In this document: piece after piece, positions 52,363 to 64,000 of the stretch
Position numbering within the stretch: the first letter of the stretch is position 1
How the letters are laid out: every line of letters begins with the position of its first letter
NCBI GenBank assembly: GCA_947458265.1
Contig: CANGYF010000023.1
Location: forward strand, 1 to 64,000
Source of the DNA: Betaproteobacteria bacterium
GTDB taxonomy: Bacteria > Pseudomonadota > Gammaproteobacteria > Burkholderiales > CAIKXV01
Length of the DNA stretch: 64,000 bases
Direction of reading: 5' to 3'
Program-made: the position numbers and the translations under genes
The notes under the pieces: model-generated
The model's input: only the letters and a program-made list of their open reading frames with translations
Told to the model about the DNA's origin: nothing
The model's database searches: none

Positions 52363-53412
52363 CTATCGGCGCAGCATTCTGCCCACTTCCTCGAGCACCC
52401 GGTCGATTGCTGCAGCATCGACATGCCGGTGCGTGACGAGCCGCAGCTGCTTTTCCGTACCGTAGGCTCCCACGCGGATGCCCACCGACCCGAGTTTCTG
52501 CTCCCAGCTCGCGGCGTCGAGGGGGCTCCTGGAGACATCGATGCGAACGATGTTCGTCTCGATTGCTGCAGGATCGACAAGGCTGGGGTCGAGTGCAGCA
52601 AGGCCGGTGGCGAGCTGCTTTGCGGTGGCGTGGTCTTCGCCCAGCCGCGTCGACATCCGTTCGATGGCGATGATCCCCGCCGCCGCGAGGGGACCAGCCT
52701 GGCGCAGGTTGCCGCCGACCATCCGCCGGTAACCCCTTGCATTTTCGATGAATTCTTCCGTCCCGCAGAGCAGGGACCCGATCGGTGCCGACAGACCTTT
52801 CGAAATGCAGAAATTGACCGAATCGGCATGCTGCGCGATCACGTCCACCCCGACGCCGAGCGCGGTAGCGGCATTGAACAGCCGGGCGCCGTCGATGTGC
52901 ACCGGGACGTTATGCTGCAGCGACAGCCCGCGGATCGCGGCCATCAGCGCCAGCGGCAGCACGGCGCCGCCAGCGTGGTTGTGCGAGGTCTCGAGCTGGA
53001 TCAGCGCGGTACCGACCCTGTTGCGCCCGATGCCGGGGCGGCGGACTGCAGCACGCAGCGCGTCGAAGTCGGGCGCCCCCCGGTGGCCGGGCAAGGGACG
53101 GGTGAACAATCCGGCAAGCGCGCCGATGCCGCCGAGCTCCGATGTGAGGGTATGCGAGGTCGCCTCCATCAGCACCTCGCCGGCGCGGCCAGTGTGCGCG
53201 AGGATCGCCACCAGGTTGGCCATTGTTCCCGACGGCAGGAACAGGCCGGCCTGCTTGCCGCATTGTTGCGCAGCAATGTCCTCGAGGCGCGCGACCGTCG
53301 GGTCGCCGTCGCGCGAGTCGTCGCCGAGGCTGGCATGGGCCATCGCAGCCAGCATTTCGGGCGTTGGTCGGGTGACGGTGTCGCTGCGCAGGTCGATCTC
53401 GGGCGTGGTCAT
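52363..53412 (-). CDS. ltaE: Low-specificity L-threonine aldolase
   Basis: 349 residues from ATG 53412 with GGGAG upstream. PLP fold type I: IDLRSDTVTRPTPEM at the start, GDDSRDGDPTVARLE, LPSGTMANLVAILAH, ETSHNHAGG, VHIDGARLFNAA and the PLP lysine Lys205 in NFCISKGLSAPIGSLL. Cleaves L-threonine or allo-threonine to glycine and acetaldehyde. Stands alone between the convergent phn operon and a divergent Bug receptor gene. Confidence 0.93.
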   Translation of the reverse strand: MTTPEIDLRSDTVTRPTPEMLAAMAHASLGDDSRDGDPTVARLEDIAAQQCGKQAGLFLPSGTMANLVAILAHTGRAGEVLMEATSHTLTSELGGIGALAGLFTRPLPGHRGAPDFDALRAAVRRPGIGRNRVGTALIQLETSHNHAGGAVLPLALMAAIRGLSLQHNVPVHIDGARLFNAATALGVGVDVIAQHADSVNFCISKGLSAPIGSLLCGTEEFIENARGYRRMVGGNLRQAGPLAAAGIIAIERMSTRLGEDHATAKQLATGLAALDPSLVDPAAIETNIVRIDVSRSPLDAASWEQKLGSVGIRVGAYGTEKQLRLVTHRHVDAAAIDRVLEEVGRMLRR

Positions 53413-53533
53413 CGGGTGCTCCCTGGCTGGTTCAGGACGCATTCTGCCGGGTAACGCGCTGCGGGACACCCACATCGGGCTGGGCTGGGCCAGAATAGCG
53501 GCCTGTAGCCGTGCGGTGGTGCGGCGTCGAATA

Positions 53534-54559
53534 ATGGAATCCTGCGTGGGCAATGACTGGGTTGTGCGCCGGCTGCGGCCGGTCGGGCTGGCCGCAGCAA
53601 TTACGGCCACCGGCTTGGTGGTGAGCGGGTTAGCGGCTCCCGCGTTCGGCCAGCCAGTCTGGCCGGCGAAGTCGATCCGCTGGATCGTTCCCTTCCCGCC
53701 CGGCGGCGGCAACGACACGGTCGCCCGTGCGGTCGGGCAGCGACTGGCCGAGGCGATCGGCCAGCAGGTGGTGATCGACAACCGTCCGGGCGCGGGCGGC
53801 ACCATCGGGGCAGATCTCGCTGCGCATGCGCCGGGCGATGGCTATACCCTGTTCCTGGCGGGGGTGGCCTCGCACGGCATCAATCCGGCGCTCGGCGGCA
53901 AGCTGCCGTACGACCCGGTACGCGACTTCACACCGGTCAGCCTGCTGGCGACTGCGCCGCTGCTGCTGGTGGTACATCCGTCGCTGCCGGTGAAGGCGGT
54001 CAAGGACCTGGTGACGCTCGCGCGGACACGACCGGGCAGCCTGAACTATGCGTCCAACGGTCGGGGCAGTTCGTCGCACATGGCGGCCGAGCTTTTCTCT
54101 TCGCTGGCCCAGGGGCGGATGGAGCATGTGCCGTACAAGGGGTTCGCGCCCGCGCTGACAGACCTGCTGGGCGGCCGGGTAGAGCTGATGTTCAGCAGTG
54201 TGGTGGCTGTTCTGCCGCATGTGAGCGCTGGCAAACTTCGAGCGGTCGCGACGACTGGTGCTGTCCGCTCGCCGGTGCTGGCGACCCTTCCGACGATCGC
54301 CGAGGCCGGGCTGCCGGGATACGAGACTGCATCCTGGTATGGAGTGGTGACCCCGGCCGGCACGCCGGCGCCGATCGTGGACCGGCTGGCGACCGAACTG
54401 GCGCGTATCGTTCGTCTGCCAGCGATGCGTGAGCAACTGCTCGCTGACGGTGCAGTGCCCGTGGGCAGTACACCGCAGGCGTTCGGCGCGCATATCAAGG
54501 CGGAACTGGCACGGTGGTCCAAACTGGTGCGCGACGCGAAGATCAAGGCCGACAGCTGA
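53534..54559 (+). CDS. Bug/TctC-family solute receptor
   Basis: 341 residues from ATG 53534. Signal peptide ends near PAFGQP. Motifs IRWIVPFPPGGGNDTVARAV, NRPGAGGTIGADLAAHAPGD, EHVPYKGFAPALTDLLGGRV, GSTPQAFGAHI. First of three consecutive receptor genes on the plus strand (a fourth faces them). No membrane subunit genes accompany them. Confidence 0.93.
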   Translation: MESCVGNDWVVRRLRPVGLAAAITATGLVVSGLAAPAFGQPVWPAKSIRWIVPFPPGGGNDTVARAVGQRLAEAIGQQVVIDNRPGAGGTIGADLAAHAPGDGYTLFLAGVASHGINPALGGKLPYDPVRDFTPVSLLATAPLLLVVHPSLPVKAVKDLVTLARTRPGSLNYASNGRGSSSHMAAELFSSLAQGRMEHVPYKGFAPALTDLLGGRVELMFSSVVAVLPHVSAGKLRAVATTGAVRSPVLATLPTIAEAGLPGYETASWYGVVTPAGTPAPIVDRLATELARIVRLPAMREQLLADGAVPVGSTPQAFGAHIKAELARWSKLVRDAKIKADS

Positions 54560-54590
54560 TTCTGATTTTCGCGTGGGCGGATATGGAAAA

Positions 54591-54633
54591 GCGTGTCTGA
54601 CCCGGATTATCTGGAAATGCGTGTCTGACCCGG
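54591..54633. repeat. 15-bp direct repeat, period 28
   Basis: GCGTGTCTGACCCGG occurs at 54591-54605 and 54619-54633, with partly conserved flanks (TGGAAA). It lies in the 118-bp gap between two Bug receptor genes and ends in a CCGGGTTTTTG stretch. Confidence 0.7.
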
Positions 54634-54677
54634 GTTTTTGCGGGGGGCCGTAAGATGCGCTTCCTGAGGAGGAGCTG

Positions 54678-55661
54678 ATGATGAGTCGAACGATGGGCGT
54701 CGGCGCGATGGCGCTGGCAGTGGTTGCGGTGGGTCTTTCGGTGCCGGGCGAGGCAGTCGCGCAGCAGTATCCGGCGCGGGCGCTGCGCATGATCGCGCCG
54801 TTCCCGCCAGGCGGAGGGACGGACCAGCTGGCGCGCACCTTCGCGGCGCAGATCGCCGAAGGTCTGGGCCAGCCGGTGACGGTGGAGAACCGTGCAGGTG
54901 CGGGGGGCAACCTCGGGGCGGAGGCGACCGCCAAGGCTGTGCCGGATGGCTACACGATCATGCTCACCTCGAACTCGCTGGTGATCAATGCTGCGCTGTA
55001 CTCGAAGCTCAACTACAACGTGCGCACCGATATCGCGCCGATTGCGCTGGTAGCCAGCGCGCCGCTGGTGGTGATCGTCCATCCGTCGCTGCCGATGAAG
55101 AACATGAAGGATCTGGTCGCCTGGGCGAAACGCTCGAAGGGCGGGCTCAACTTCGGCACCAATGGCGCAGGCACCAGCGGGCACCTGTCCGGGGAATTGC
55201 TGCGGCTGTCGGCCGGCATCGAGATGTCGCACATACCGTACAAGGGCGCGGTGCCGATGATGACGGCGCTGATGGGCGGTGACCTCGACATGGGCATCAC
55301 CACCGCGCCGAGCGCGCTGCCGCTGATCCGCGCGGGACGCCTGCGCGCGCTCGCGGTGACCACGCCGACCGCGGCGAAGACGCTGCCGGGCATCGATCCG
55401 ATCGCCGCCACCTTCCCCGGCTACTCGATGGACATCTGGTACGGCATCTTCGCGCCCGGTGGTACGCCCGCACCGATCCAGGAGCGCCTGGTCAACGAGG
55501 TGCGCAAGTCGCACGGCTCGGCCAGCGTGCGCGCCGCGCTGGAGCGCGACGGTGCCGATCCGGTGTTCCTCGGGGGCAGCGAGTTCGTGCAGTTCTTCAT
55601 CCGCGACCTCGACAAGTACATCAAGCTGGTGAAGCAGGCGGGCGTGAAGGCGGAACAGTGA
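54678..55661 (+). CDS. Bug/TctC-family solute receptor
   Basis: 327 residues, AGGAGGAG before ATG 54678 (ATG 54681 is possible). Signal peptide ends near AVAQQ. Motifs ALRMIAPFPPGGGTDQLART, NRAGAGGNLGAEATAKA, SHIPYKGAVPMMTALMGGDL, FLGGSEFVQFF. Its stop overlaps the GTG start of the next receptor gene (GTGA), so the two are co-translated. Confidence 0.94.
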   Translation: MMSRTMGVGAMALAVVAVGLSVPGEAVAQQYPARALRMIAPFPPGGGTDQLARTFAAQIAEGLGQPVTVENRAGAGGNLGAEATAKAVPDGYTIMLTSNSLVINAALYSKLNYNVRTDIAPIALVASAPLVVIVHPSLPMKNMKDLVAWAKRSKGGLNFGTNGAGTSGHLSGELLRLSAGIEMSHIPYKGAVPMMTALMGGDLDMGITTAPSALPLIRAGRLRALAVTTPTAAKTLPGIDPIAATFPGYSMDIWYGIFAPGGTPAPIQERLVNEVRKSHGSASVRAALERDGADPVFLGGSEFVQFFIRDLDKYIKLVKQAGVKAEQ

Positions 55662-56674
55662 GGCGGCAAGCTCGGACCATCGCCCGAACCGAACCGTTGC
55701 TACGCACCTGCCGCATCGCGCTCTGGACATCGCTGGTCGTGGGCTCCGTCGGCGTGTTCGCGCAGCCTGCAGCCTACCCGGCCAAGCCGGTGCGCATCAT
55801 CGTTCCGTTCGCGCCTGGTGGACCGAACGACTTGATCGTGCGGCTGGTCGGTCCGCGGCTGGGCGAACTGTGGTCGCAGCCGGTGATCATCGAGAACCGC
55901 CCGGGAGCGGGTGCCACCACCGGGATGGAAGTGGTCGCGAAGTCGGCGCCGGATGGCTACACGCTCGGGGTCGGCAACAATTCCAGCCTGGTGATCGGGC
56001 CGCTGATGCAGCCGAAGGTCGGCTATGACCCGGTCAAGGATCTGGTGCCGATGGGCAGCATGGCGCTGACCGCCTATGTGCTGGCGGTCAATCCGCGCGT
56101 GCCGGCGAAGCGGGTCTCGGAACTGATCGCCATCGCCCGCGCGAAGCCGGGCTTCCTCGCCTATGCGTCATCCGGCGCTGCGACCATCGGGCACCTGGCC
56201 ACCGAGATCATGCTCAGCGCTACCGGCACGAAAATGTTGCACGTGCCGTACAAGGGCGCCGGTCCGTCGCTCACTGCGCTGATCGGCGGCGAGACCGACG
56301 TGCTGGTAGTCGCGCTGCCGGTCGCCGAGCCGTTCGCCAAGGCCGGCAAGTTGCGGCTGATTGCAGCCGCCGGTGCGCAGCGCTCGGCCTTCGCCCCCGA
56401 TCTGCCGACGCTGATCGAACAGGGACTGAAGGTGCCGCCGGTGGATGGACGCTACGGACTGGTCGGGCCGATGGGCGTATCGCGCGAAGTCGTGCAGCGG
56501 GTGCATGCGACGATCGTTGCTGCGGTGAAGGGCGACGACCTGCGCAAGCGGATGCTCGCCCAGGGCTTCGAGCCGTTGCTCGACAGTCCGGAACAGTATG
56601 GCGCGTCGATCCGCAACGAGATCGAGGTGTTCGGACGCATCGTGCGCAGCGCAGGGATCAAGGTCGACGGCTGA
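55658..56674 (+). CDS. Bug/TctC-family solute receptor
   Basis: 338 residues from GTG 55658. Signal peptide with TSLVVGSVGVFAQPA. Motifs KPVRIIVPFAPGGPNDLIVR, NRPGAGATTGMEVVAKSAPD, HVPYKGAGPSLTALIGGETD, LDSPEQYGASIRNEIEVFGR. Coupled to the preceding receptor gene. Two receptors in one operon could serve different but related ligands. Confidence 0.93.
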   Translation: MRRQARTIARTEPLLRTCRIALWTSLVVGSVGVFAQPAAYPAKPVRIIVPFAPGGPNDLIVRLVGPRLGELWSQPVIIENRPGAGATTGMEVVAKSAPDGYTLGVGNNSSLVIGPLMQPKVGYDPVKDLVPMGSMALTAYVLAVNPRVPAKRVSELIAIARAKPGFLAYASSGAATIGHLATEIMLSATGTKMLHVPYKGAGPSLTALIGGETDVLVVALPVAEPFAKAGKLRLIAAAGAQRSAFAPDLPTLIEQGLKVPPVDGRYGLVGPMGVSREVVQRVHATIVAAVKGDDLRKRMLAQGFEPLLDSPEQYGASIRNEIEVFGRIVRSAGIKVDG

Positions 56675-56676
56675 GT

Positions 56677-56694
56677 TCGACCCCACCGGGTCGA
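56677..56694. terminator. Hairpin between convergent receptor genes
   Basis: TCGACCC-CACC-GGGTCGA, a perfect 7-bp stem with a 4-base loop, in the 24-bp gap between two convergent genes. There is no T run, so it is at best a weak bidirectional terminator. Confidence 0.5.
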
Positions 56695-56698
56695 GCGG

Positions 56699-57694
56699 TT
56701 ACTCGGCCTGGATACCGGATGCGCGAATGATCTTCGCGTAGAGCGCCGTCTCGCGCGCCATCAGGTCGGCCAGTTCCTGCGGCGTGCCACCGGCCGGCTC
56801 GGCACCCTGGCCGAGCATCCGGCTGCGTACGTCCGGCAGTTGCACGATGCGCGTCACTTCGCTGCTTATCCGGGCGACGATATCCTTCGGCATGGACGCA
56901 GGCCCGAGCAGGCCCATCCACGCGGTCATGTCGAAACCCTTGATCGTCTCGCCGACGCTGGGAATGTCCGGAAGTGCAGTGGCGCGCTTGGCCGAGGACA
57001 CCGCGATTGCGCGCAGCTTGCCCGCCTTGATGTGAGGCAGCGCGCCGACGATGTTCGCGAACATCAGTTCGATGCGGCCGCCGAAGATGTCGATGAACGC
57101 CGGTGCTGCACCCTTGTACGGCACATGGTTCATGCGGATGCCGGCACTCGACTGCACCGACTCCATGCCCAGGTGCTGCAGGTTGCCTACGCCGGCCGAT
57201 GCATAGTTGAGTTCGTTTGGTCGTGCCCGCGCGAGTTTCACCAGGCCGGCGACATCCTTCACCGGCAGCGTCGGGCTGACCACCATCACCATCGGCGAGT
57301 GCAGCACAAGGGAGATCGGCGCAAAGTCCTTCACCGCGTCGTACGGGATCTTCTTCATCAGGTTCGGGTTGATCGTCATCGGCCCCGAGTTGCCGAGCAG
57401 GATGGTGTAGCCGTCGGGCGCCGCGCGCGCAACCATCTCCGCGCCGAGGCTGCCACCGGCACCGCCGCGGTTGTCCACGACCACGGTCTGGCCCCAGGTC
57501 TCGGACATGCGCACACCTATCGTCCGGGCGACATCGTCGAGCGGCCCGCCTGCAGCATAGGGAACCACGATACGGATCGGCTTGGTCGGCCAGGCCTGCG
57601 CCGATGCACTGGCCGTAATGGTGACGAGTGCGACGGCGGCGACACCGTGCAGGATGCGGGCCGTGCTCACGGCCGGGATATTCGCGGACTTCAT
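56699..57694 (-). CDS. Bug/TctC-family solute receptor
   Basis: 331 residues; GAGGAG before ATG 57694. Signal peptide ends near ASASAQ. Motifs KPIRIVVPYAAGGPLDDVAR, NRGGAGGSLGAEMVARAAPD, NHVPYKGAAPAFIDIFGGRI, GGTPQELADLMARE. Convergent with the preceding receptor gene; the HAD phosphatase gene upstream reads the same way. Confidence 0.94.
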   Translation of the reverse strand: MKSANIPAVSTARILHGVAAVALVTITASASAQAWPTKPIRIVVPYAAGGPLDDVARTIGVRMSETWGQTVVVDNRGGAGGSLGAEMVARAAPDGYTILLGNSGPMTINPNLMKKIPYDAVKDFAPISLVLHSPMVMVVSPTLPVKDVAGLVKLARARPNELNYASAGVGNLQHLGMESVQSSAGIRMNHVPYKGAAPAFIDIFGGRIELMFANIVGALPHIKAGKLRAIAVSSAKRATALPDIPSVGETIKGFDMTAWMGLLGPASMPKDIVARISSEVTRIVQLPDVRSRMLGQGAEPAGGTPQELADLMARETALYAKIIRASGIQAE

Positions 57695-57840
57695 CTGCTG
57701 CTCCTCCGAGGGCTGGGGTGCGCGCCCGTCGTGCTAAGGGTGCATGCCCGTTGCATCGCTGCCGGCGGCGCCAGCGTTCGTTCGTATCGTTCCGCCGCAA
57801 GATAGCACGACGCATGGGCGCTGCCAGCGACGCCCCACGT

Positions 57841-58638
57841 TCAGCGCACTTCGAACAAGGCGGCCACCGCCTCGCAGAAACCGTCGCCACTGCGGCGCGC
57901 GGTGATATAGGTCGGGGCGTGCGTGAGTCGGTCCCGCACGTCCATCACGTTGGCGACGCCGATGGAGTGGGGGAAGAACCTGAACATCGGGCAGTCGTTC
58001 GGGGAGTCGCCCAGGTAGACGAATGATTCGCGCTGGGCATCCAGGTCGATGCCGAGGATCTCGTGGAAGAAGCGGCGGGTCATGCCCAGCTTGTCGTAGT
58101 CGCCGAACCAGCCGTTGACATGCCCGGCACTGGCCGCGGCGTTGAGGCCGCTCTCGCGCATGAGGGCGAGGATACGGTCGACCTTCTCCATCGGCAGGCG
58201 CGCGACGTCCTCGCACCAATCGATCGCCAGGTCGCATTCGCGGTACGGCTGGTCGGACGAGATGGCACAGCCCGGGACTTCCGCCAGGATGCGGTTGGCG
58301 ATATCGACCAGCGCGGCGCGGTTCCTGCGCCGCACCTCTGCCGGATCGACATACATCTGGCGCAGCCGGTGGGTGTGCGCATCGCGCCAGAAGCAGAGGC
58401 TCCCGCCTTCTCCGACGACGGCGCGCACGGGCCACATGCGTGCGATGTGGTCGCACCAGCCGGCCGGGCGCCCGGTGACCAGCACCGTGATCAGACCGGC
58501 ATCGTAAAGCCGCTCGAGCGCGAAGTAGGCGTCGCTCGTCAGGCGTCCGCCAGTCGTGAGCGTGTCATCGAGGTCCAGCAGTACGCCATGGATGCGTGAT
58601 CGTGCGGAAGCCGGGAAATCGGTCAGCATGCGCATCAT
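57841..58638 (-). CDS. HAD-IIB family hydrolase (sugar-phosphatase-like)
   Basis: 265 residues from ATG 58638 (ATG 58635 and 58629 also possible). HAD motif I VLLDLDDTLTTGG, motif II VLVTGRPAGW, a C2-type cap with VGEGGSLCFWRD, a lysine in GDYDKLGMTRRF and motif IV YLGDSPNDCPMF. Cof-type and mannosyl-3-phosphoglycerate or sucrose-phosphate phosphatases share this pattern. Substrate unknown. Follows the atp operon terminator. Confidence 0.88.
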   Translation of the reverse strand: MMRMLTDFPASARSRIHGVLLDLDDTLTTGGRLTSDAYFALERLYDAGLITVLVTGRPAGWCDHIARMWPVRAVVGEGGSLCFWRDAHTHRLRQMYVDPAEVRRRNRAALVDIANRILAEVPGCAISSDQPYRECDLAIDWCEDVARLPMEKVDRILALMRESGLNAAASAGHVNGWFGDYDKLGMTRRFFHEILGIDLDAQRESFVYLGDSPNDCPMFRFFPHSIGVANVMDVRDRLTHAPTYITARRSGDGFCEAVAALFEVR

Positions 58639-58716
58639 CGGCTCACTGAATCGACCTGGAGACGAGGGCGAGGCGTGCACGCCCGGGGCTGGGCTGGTTT
58701 GCCGCCGGCGGGAGGG

Positions 58717-58747
58717 ATGAAACCACCGGCTGCACGGGCAGCCGGTG
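58717..58747 (-). terminator. Terminator of the atp operon
   Basis: On the minus strand a perfect 10-bp stem CACCGGCTGC / GCAGCCGGTG with loop CCGT, followed by GTTTCATC, seven bases after the atpC stop. The T tract is short. Confidence 0.75.
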
Positions 58748-58753
58748 CCATGC

Positions 58754-59176
58754 TCAGCGCTTCTGGCGGAACTTGCGGATCGACGCGATCTGCGCAGCCA
58801 GGGTAGCGAGCTCCGCCTGCGCCGTGGCCACTTCGAGCTGGCCCTTCGCATTGCGCAGCGTTTCCTCTGCCTGCTTGCGTGCTTCCTCGGCCTTGGCCTC
58901 GTCGAGGTCATGGCCGCGGATGGCGGTGTCCGCGAGAACGGTCACCGTCTTCGGCTGCACTTCCAGGATTCCACCGGCCACGAACACGAACTCTTCATCG
59001 TCCTTGCCCACGACCTTGATGCGCACCGCGCCCGGCTTGATGCGGGTGATCAACGGCGTGTGCTGCGGGTAGATACCGAGCTCTCCGGCTTCGCCCGGCA
59101 GGACGACGAACTCGGCCTCGCCGGAGAAGATGCTCTCTTCGGCGCTGACGACGTCTACGTGGATGGTGTTGGCCAT
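58754..59176 (-). CDS. atpC: ATP synthase F1 subunit epsilon
   Basis: 140 residues. Beta-sandwich start [60 protein letters not shown], then two C-terminal helices ([20 protein letters not shown]) that can inhibit hydrolysis. Part of the central stalk. Last gene of the atp operon. Confidence 0.97.
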   Translation of the reverse strand: MANTIHVDVVSAEESIFSGEAEFVVLPGEAGELGIYPQHTPLITRIKPGAVRIKVVGKDDEEFVFVAGGILEVQPKTVTVLADTAIRGHDLDEAKAEEARKQAEETLRNAKGQLEVATAQAELATLAAQIASIRKFRQKR

Positions 59177-59209
59177 GGCGGTCCGGGTCTTTCCGTTTCG
59201 ATGCTGCGA

Positions 59210-61532
<2,323 letters not shown>

Positions 61533-61612
61533 CTCGATCTGCTCTCGAACTCGTCGGGTTCAGCGGCCCATGCGGATACGCACGGGCCGGTGCTGCAGTG
61601 AACGCTGCCGGA

Positions 61613-63154
<1,542 letters not shown>

Positions 63155-63164
63155 CACAGTGCTC

Positions 63165-63701
63165 CTAGGATTGAAGGGCGGTGGCCATCTGCGCGAGACG
63201 GCCGCGCACCGAAGCGTCCAGCACTTCGTCGCCGACGGTGACGCGTACCCCACCGATCAGTTCGGGGACGATCACCACGCTGTAGTTGAGTTTGCGGGCG
63301 AACTTCTTCTCGAGGCTGGCAACCAGCCCGGACAGCTCTGCGCCTTCGAGCGGGAAGGCGGACTCGATCAGCAGGTCTGCCTTGCCTTCCGCCGCATTGC
63401 GCAGCGAATGGAACTGGGCCGCGATTTCAGGCAGCAGTTCGACGCGGCCGTTCTCGGCCAGCATCAGCACGAAGTTCTTCGCCTCGGCGGTGAGGCCACC
63501 CGGCACGAGGCTGCCGAAGAACTCGGCGAGTTTCGCCGGCTGCAGGCCGGGGTCGCCAAGGCGGCTGGCGACCTGCGGGTCGGCGGCAATCGAACCCAGG
63601 CCGGCGATCAGGTCGGACCAGGCCGGAACGGAACCCGACTCCTGGGCGAGCTTGAACGCTGCTTCGGCGTACGGGCGGGCGACGGTGGAGAGTTCGGCCA
63701 T
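63165..63701 (-). CDS. atpH: ATP synthase subunit delta
   Basis: 178 residues: [40 protein letters not shown], and the end [30 protein letters not shown]. Top of the peripheral stalk. Ten bases before atpA, eight after atpF. Confidence 0.97.
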   Translation of the reverse strand: MAELSTVARPYAEAAFKLAQESGSVPAWSDLIAGLGSIAADPQVASRLGDPGLQPAKLAEFFGSLVPGGLTAEAKNFVLMLAENGRVELLPEIAAQFHSLRNAAEGKADLLIESAFPLEGAELSGLVASLEKKFARKLNYSVVIVPELIGGVRVTVGDEVLDASVRGRLAQMATALQS

Positions 63702-63709
63702 CGTCGCGC

Positions 63710-64000
63710 TCAGAGTGCCTGCTTCAGGTCATTCAGCATCGCCGCGTGCGCCTGCGCGTCGACTTCACGCTTCAGGATGCGCTCGGCGCCGGCCACCGCG
63801 AGGGCGGCAACCTGCTCGCGCAGCGCCTGGCGAGCGCGCTGGACTTCCTGCTCGACTTCAGCCTTTGCCGCGGCGGAGATGCGGTCGGCTTCTGCCTTGG
63901 CAGCGACCTTGGCTTCCTCGATCACGGCGGCGGCGCGCTTCTCGCTCTGCGCCAGGATCTCCTGGGCGCGGTCGCGTGCGGCGCGGTCGGCTTCCTGGGC
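63710..64000 (-). CDS. atpF: ATP synthase Fo subunit b, C-terminal part (partial)
   Basis: 96 residues of the C-terminal part are inside the window; the gene continues past 64000. Long charged helix [60 protein letters not shown], the dimeric b stalk. The N-terminal membrane anchor is outside. Confidence 0.96.
   Translation of the reverse strand, partial: AQEADRAARDRAQEILAQSEKRAAAVIEEAKVAAKAEADRISAAAKAEVEQEVQRARQALREQVAALAVAGAERILKREVDAQAHAAMLNDLKQAL

Overview
The window is about 67% GC and has the look of a betaproteobacterial (Burkholderiales-like) chromosome. The evidence is the GC-rich codon use, seven Bug/TctC-type solute receptors, and the order atpFHAGDC - glmU - glmS on the minus strand (64000 down to 38144), which is the ancestral proteobacterial order. 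Here that order is opened up by two large insertions of other genes.

Layout. 1-1503: 5' part of a large surface adhesin running off the left edge. 1.8-2.8 kb: Bug receptor. 3.1-8.4 kb: giant helicase-nuclease of the DUF4011/DUF3320 type, resembling the single-gene Hhe defence proteins. 9.0-13.9 kb: WYL regulator, coiled-coil outer-membrane porin and lipoprotein amidohydrolase. 13.9-23 kb: a dense mix of intact and broken toxin-antitoxin (TA) loci (ParD, two ParE/PF09720-like pairs, an XRE antitoxin, MqsRA, AbiEi, DUF4926/DUF6883, relics of hicAB, vapC, higB and an AbiEii-like nucleotidyltransferase). A metabolic trio sits in the middle of it (Bug receptor, 3-hydroxyisobutyrate-dehydrogenase-like enzyme, LigI-like amidohydrolase). 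23-29.6 kb: MazG-PLD-SF2 helicase fusion, GIY-YIG nuclease and nuclease-DUF2075 ATPase. 29.9 kb: a group II intron domain V relic. 30.5-37.7 kb: a tightly coupled four-gene operon, Dcm methylase - DUF262 - Z1 ATPase - PD-(D/E)XK protein, with lower GC than the host; it is probably a restriction-like defence system.

38-64 kb is the stretched atp-glmU-glmS backbone. Between glmS and glmU lie more TA modules (ParE-like pair, DUF2442, XRE, HepT-MntA, HigBA, an orphan antidote), an alpha/beta hydrolase and a Bug receptor. Between glmU and atpC lie a hicAB locus whose toxin is internally deleted, a PhnDCE1E2-type ABC importer, a threonine aldolase, four Bug receptors and a HAD phosphatase.

The region therefore combines conserved housekeeping genes (cell-wall precursor synthesis, ATP synthase) with organic-acid and phosphonate uptake receptors and two dense accessory zones. 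The repeated appearance of truncated TA genes, three copies of one abiEi-end/DUF4926 module and an intron scar all indicate repeated insertion and deletion around defence genes. No tRNA, rRNA, CRISPR array or intact insertion sequence was seen. All family assignments come from motif recognition in the translated sequence; no database search was run.
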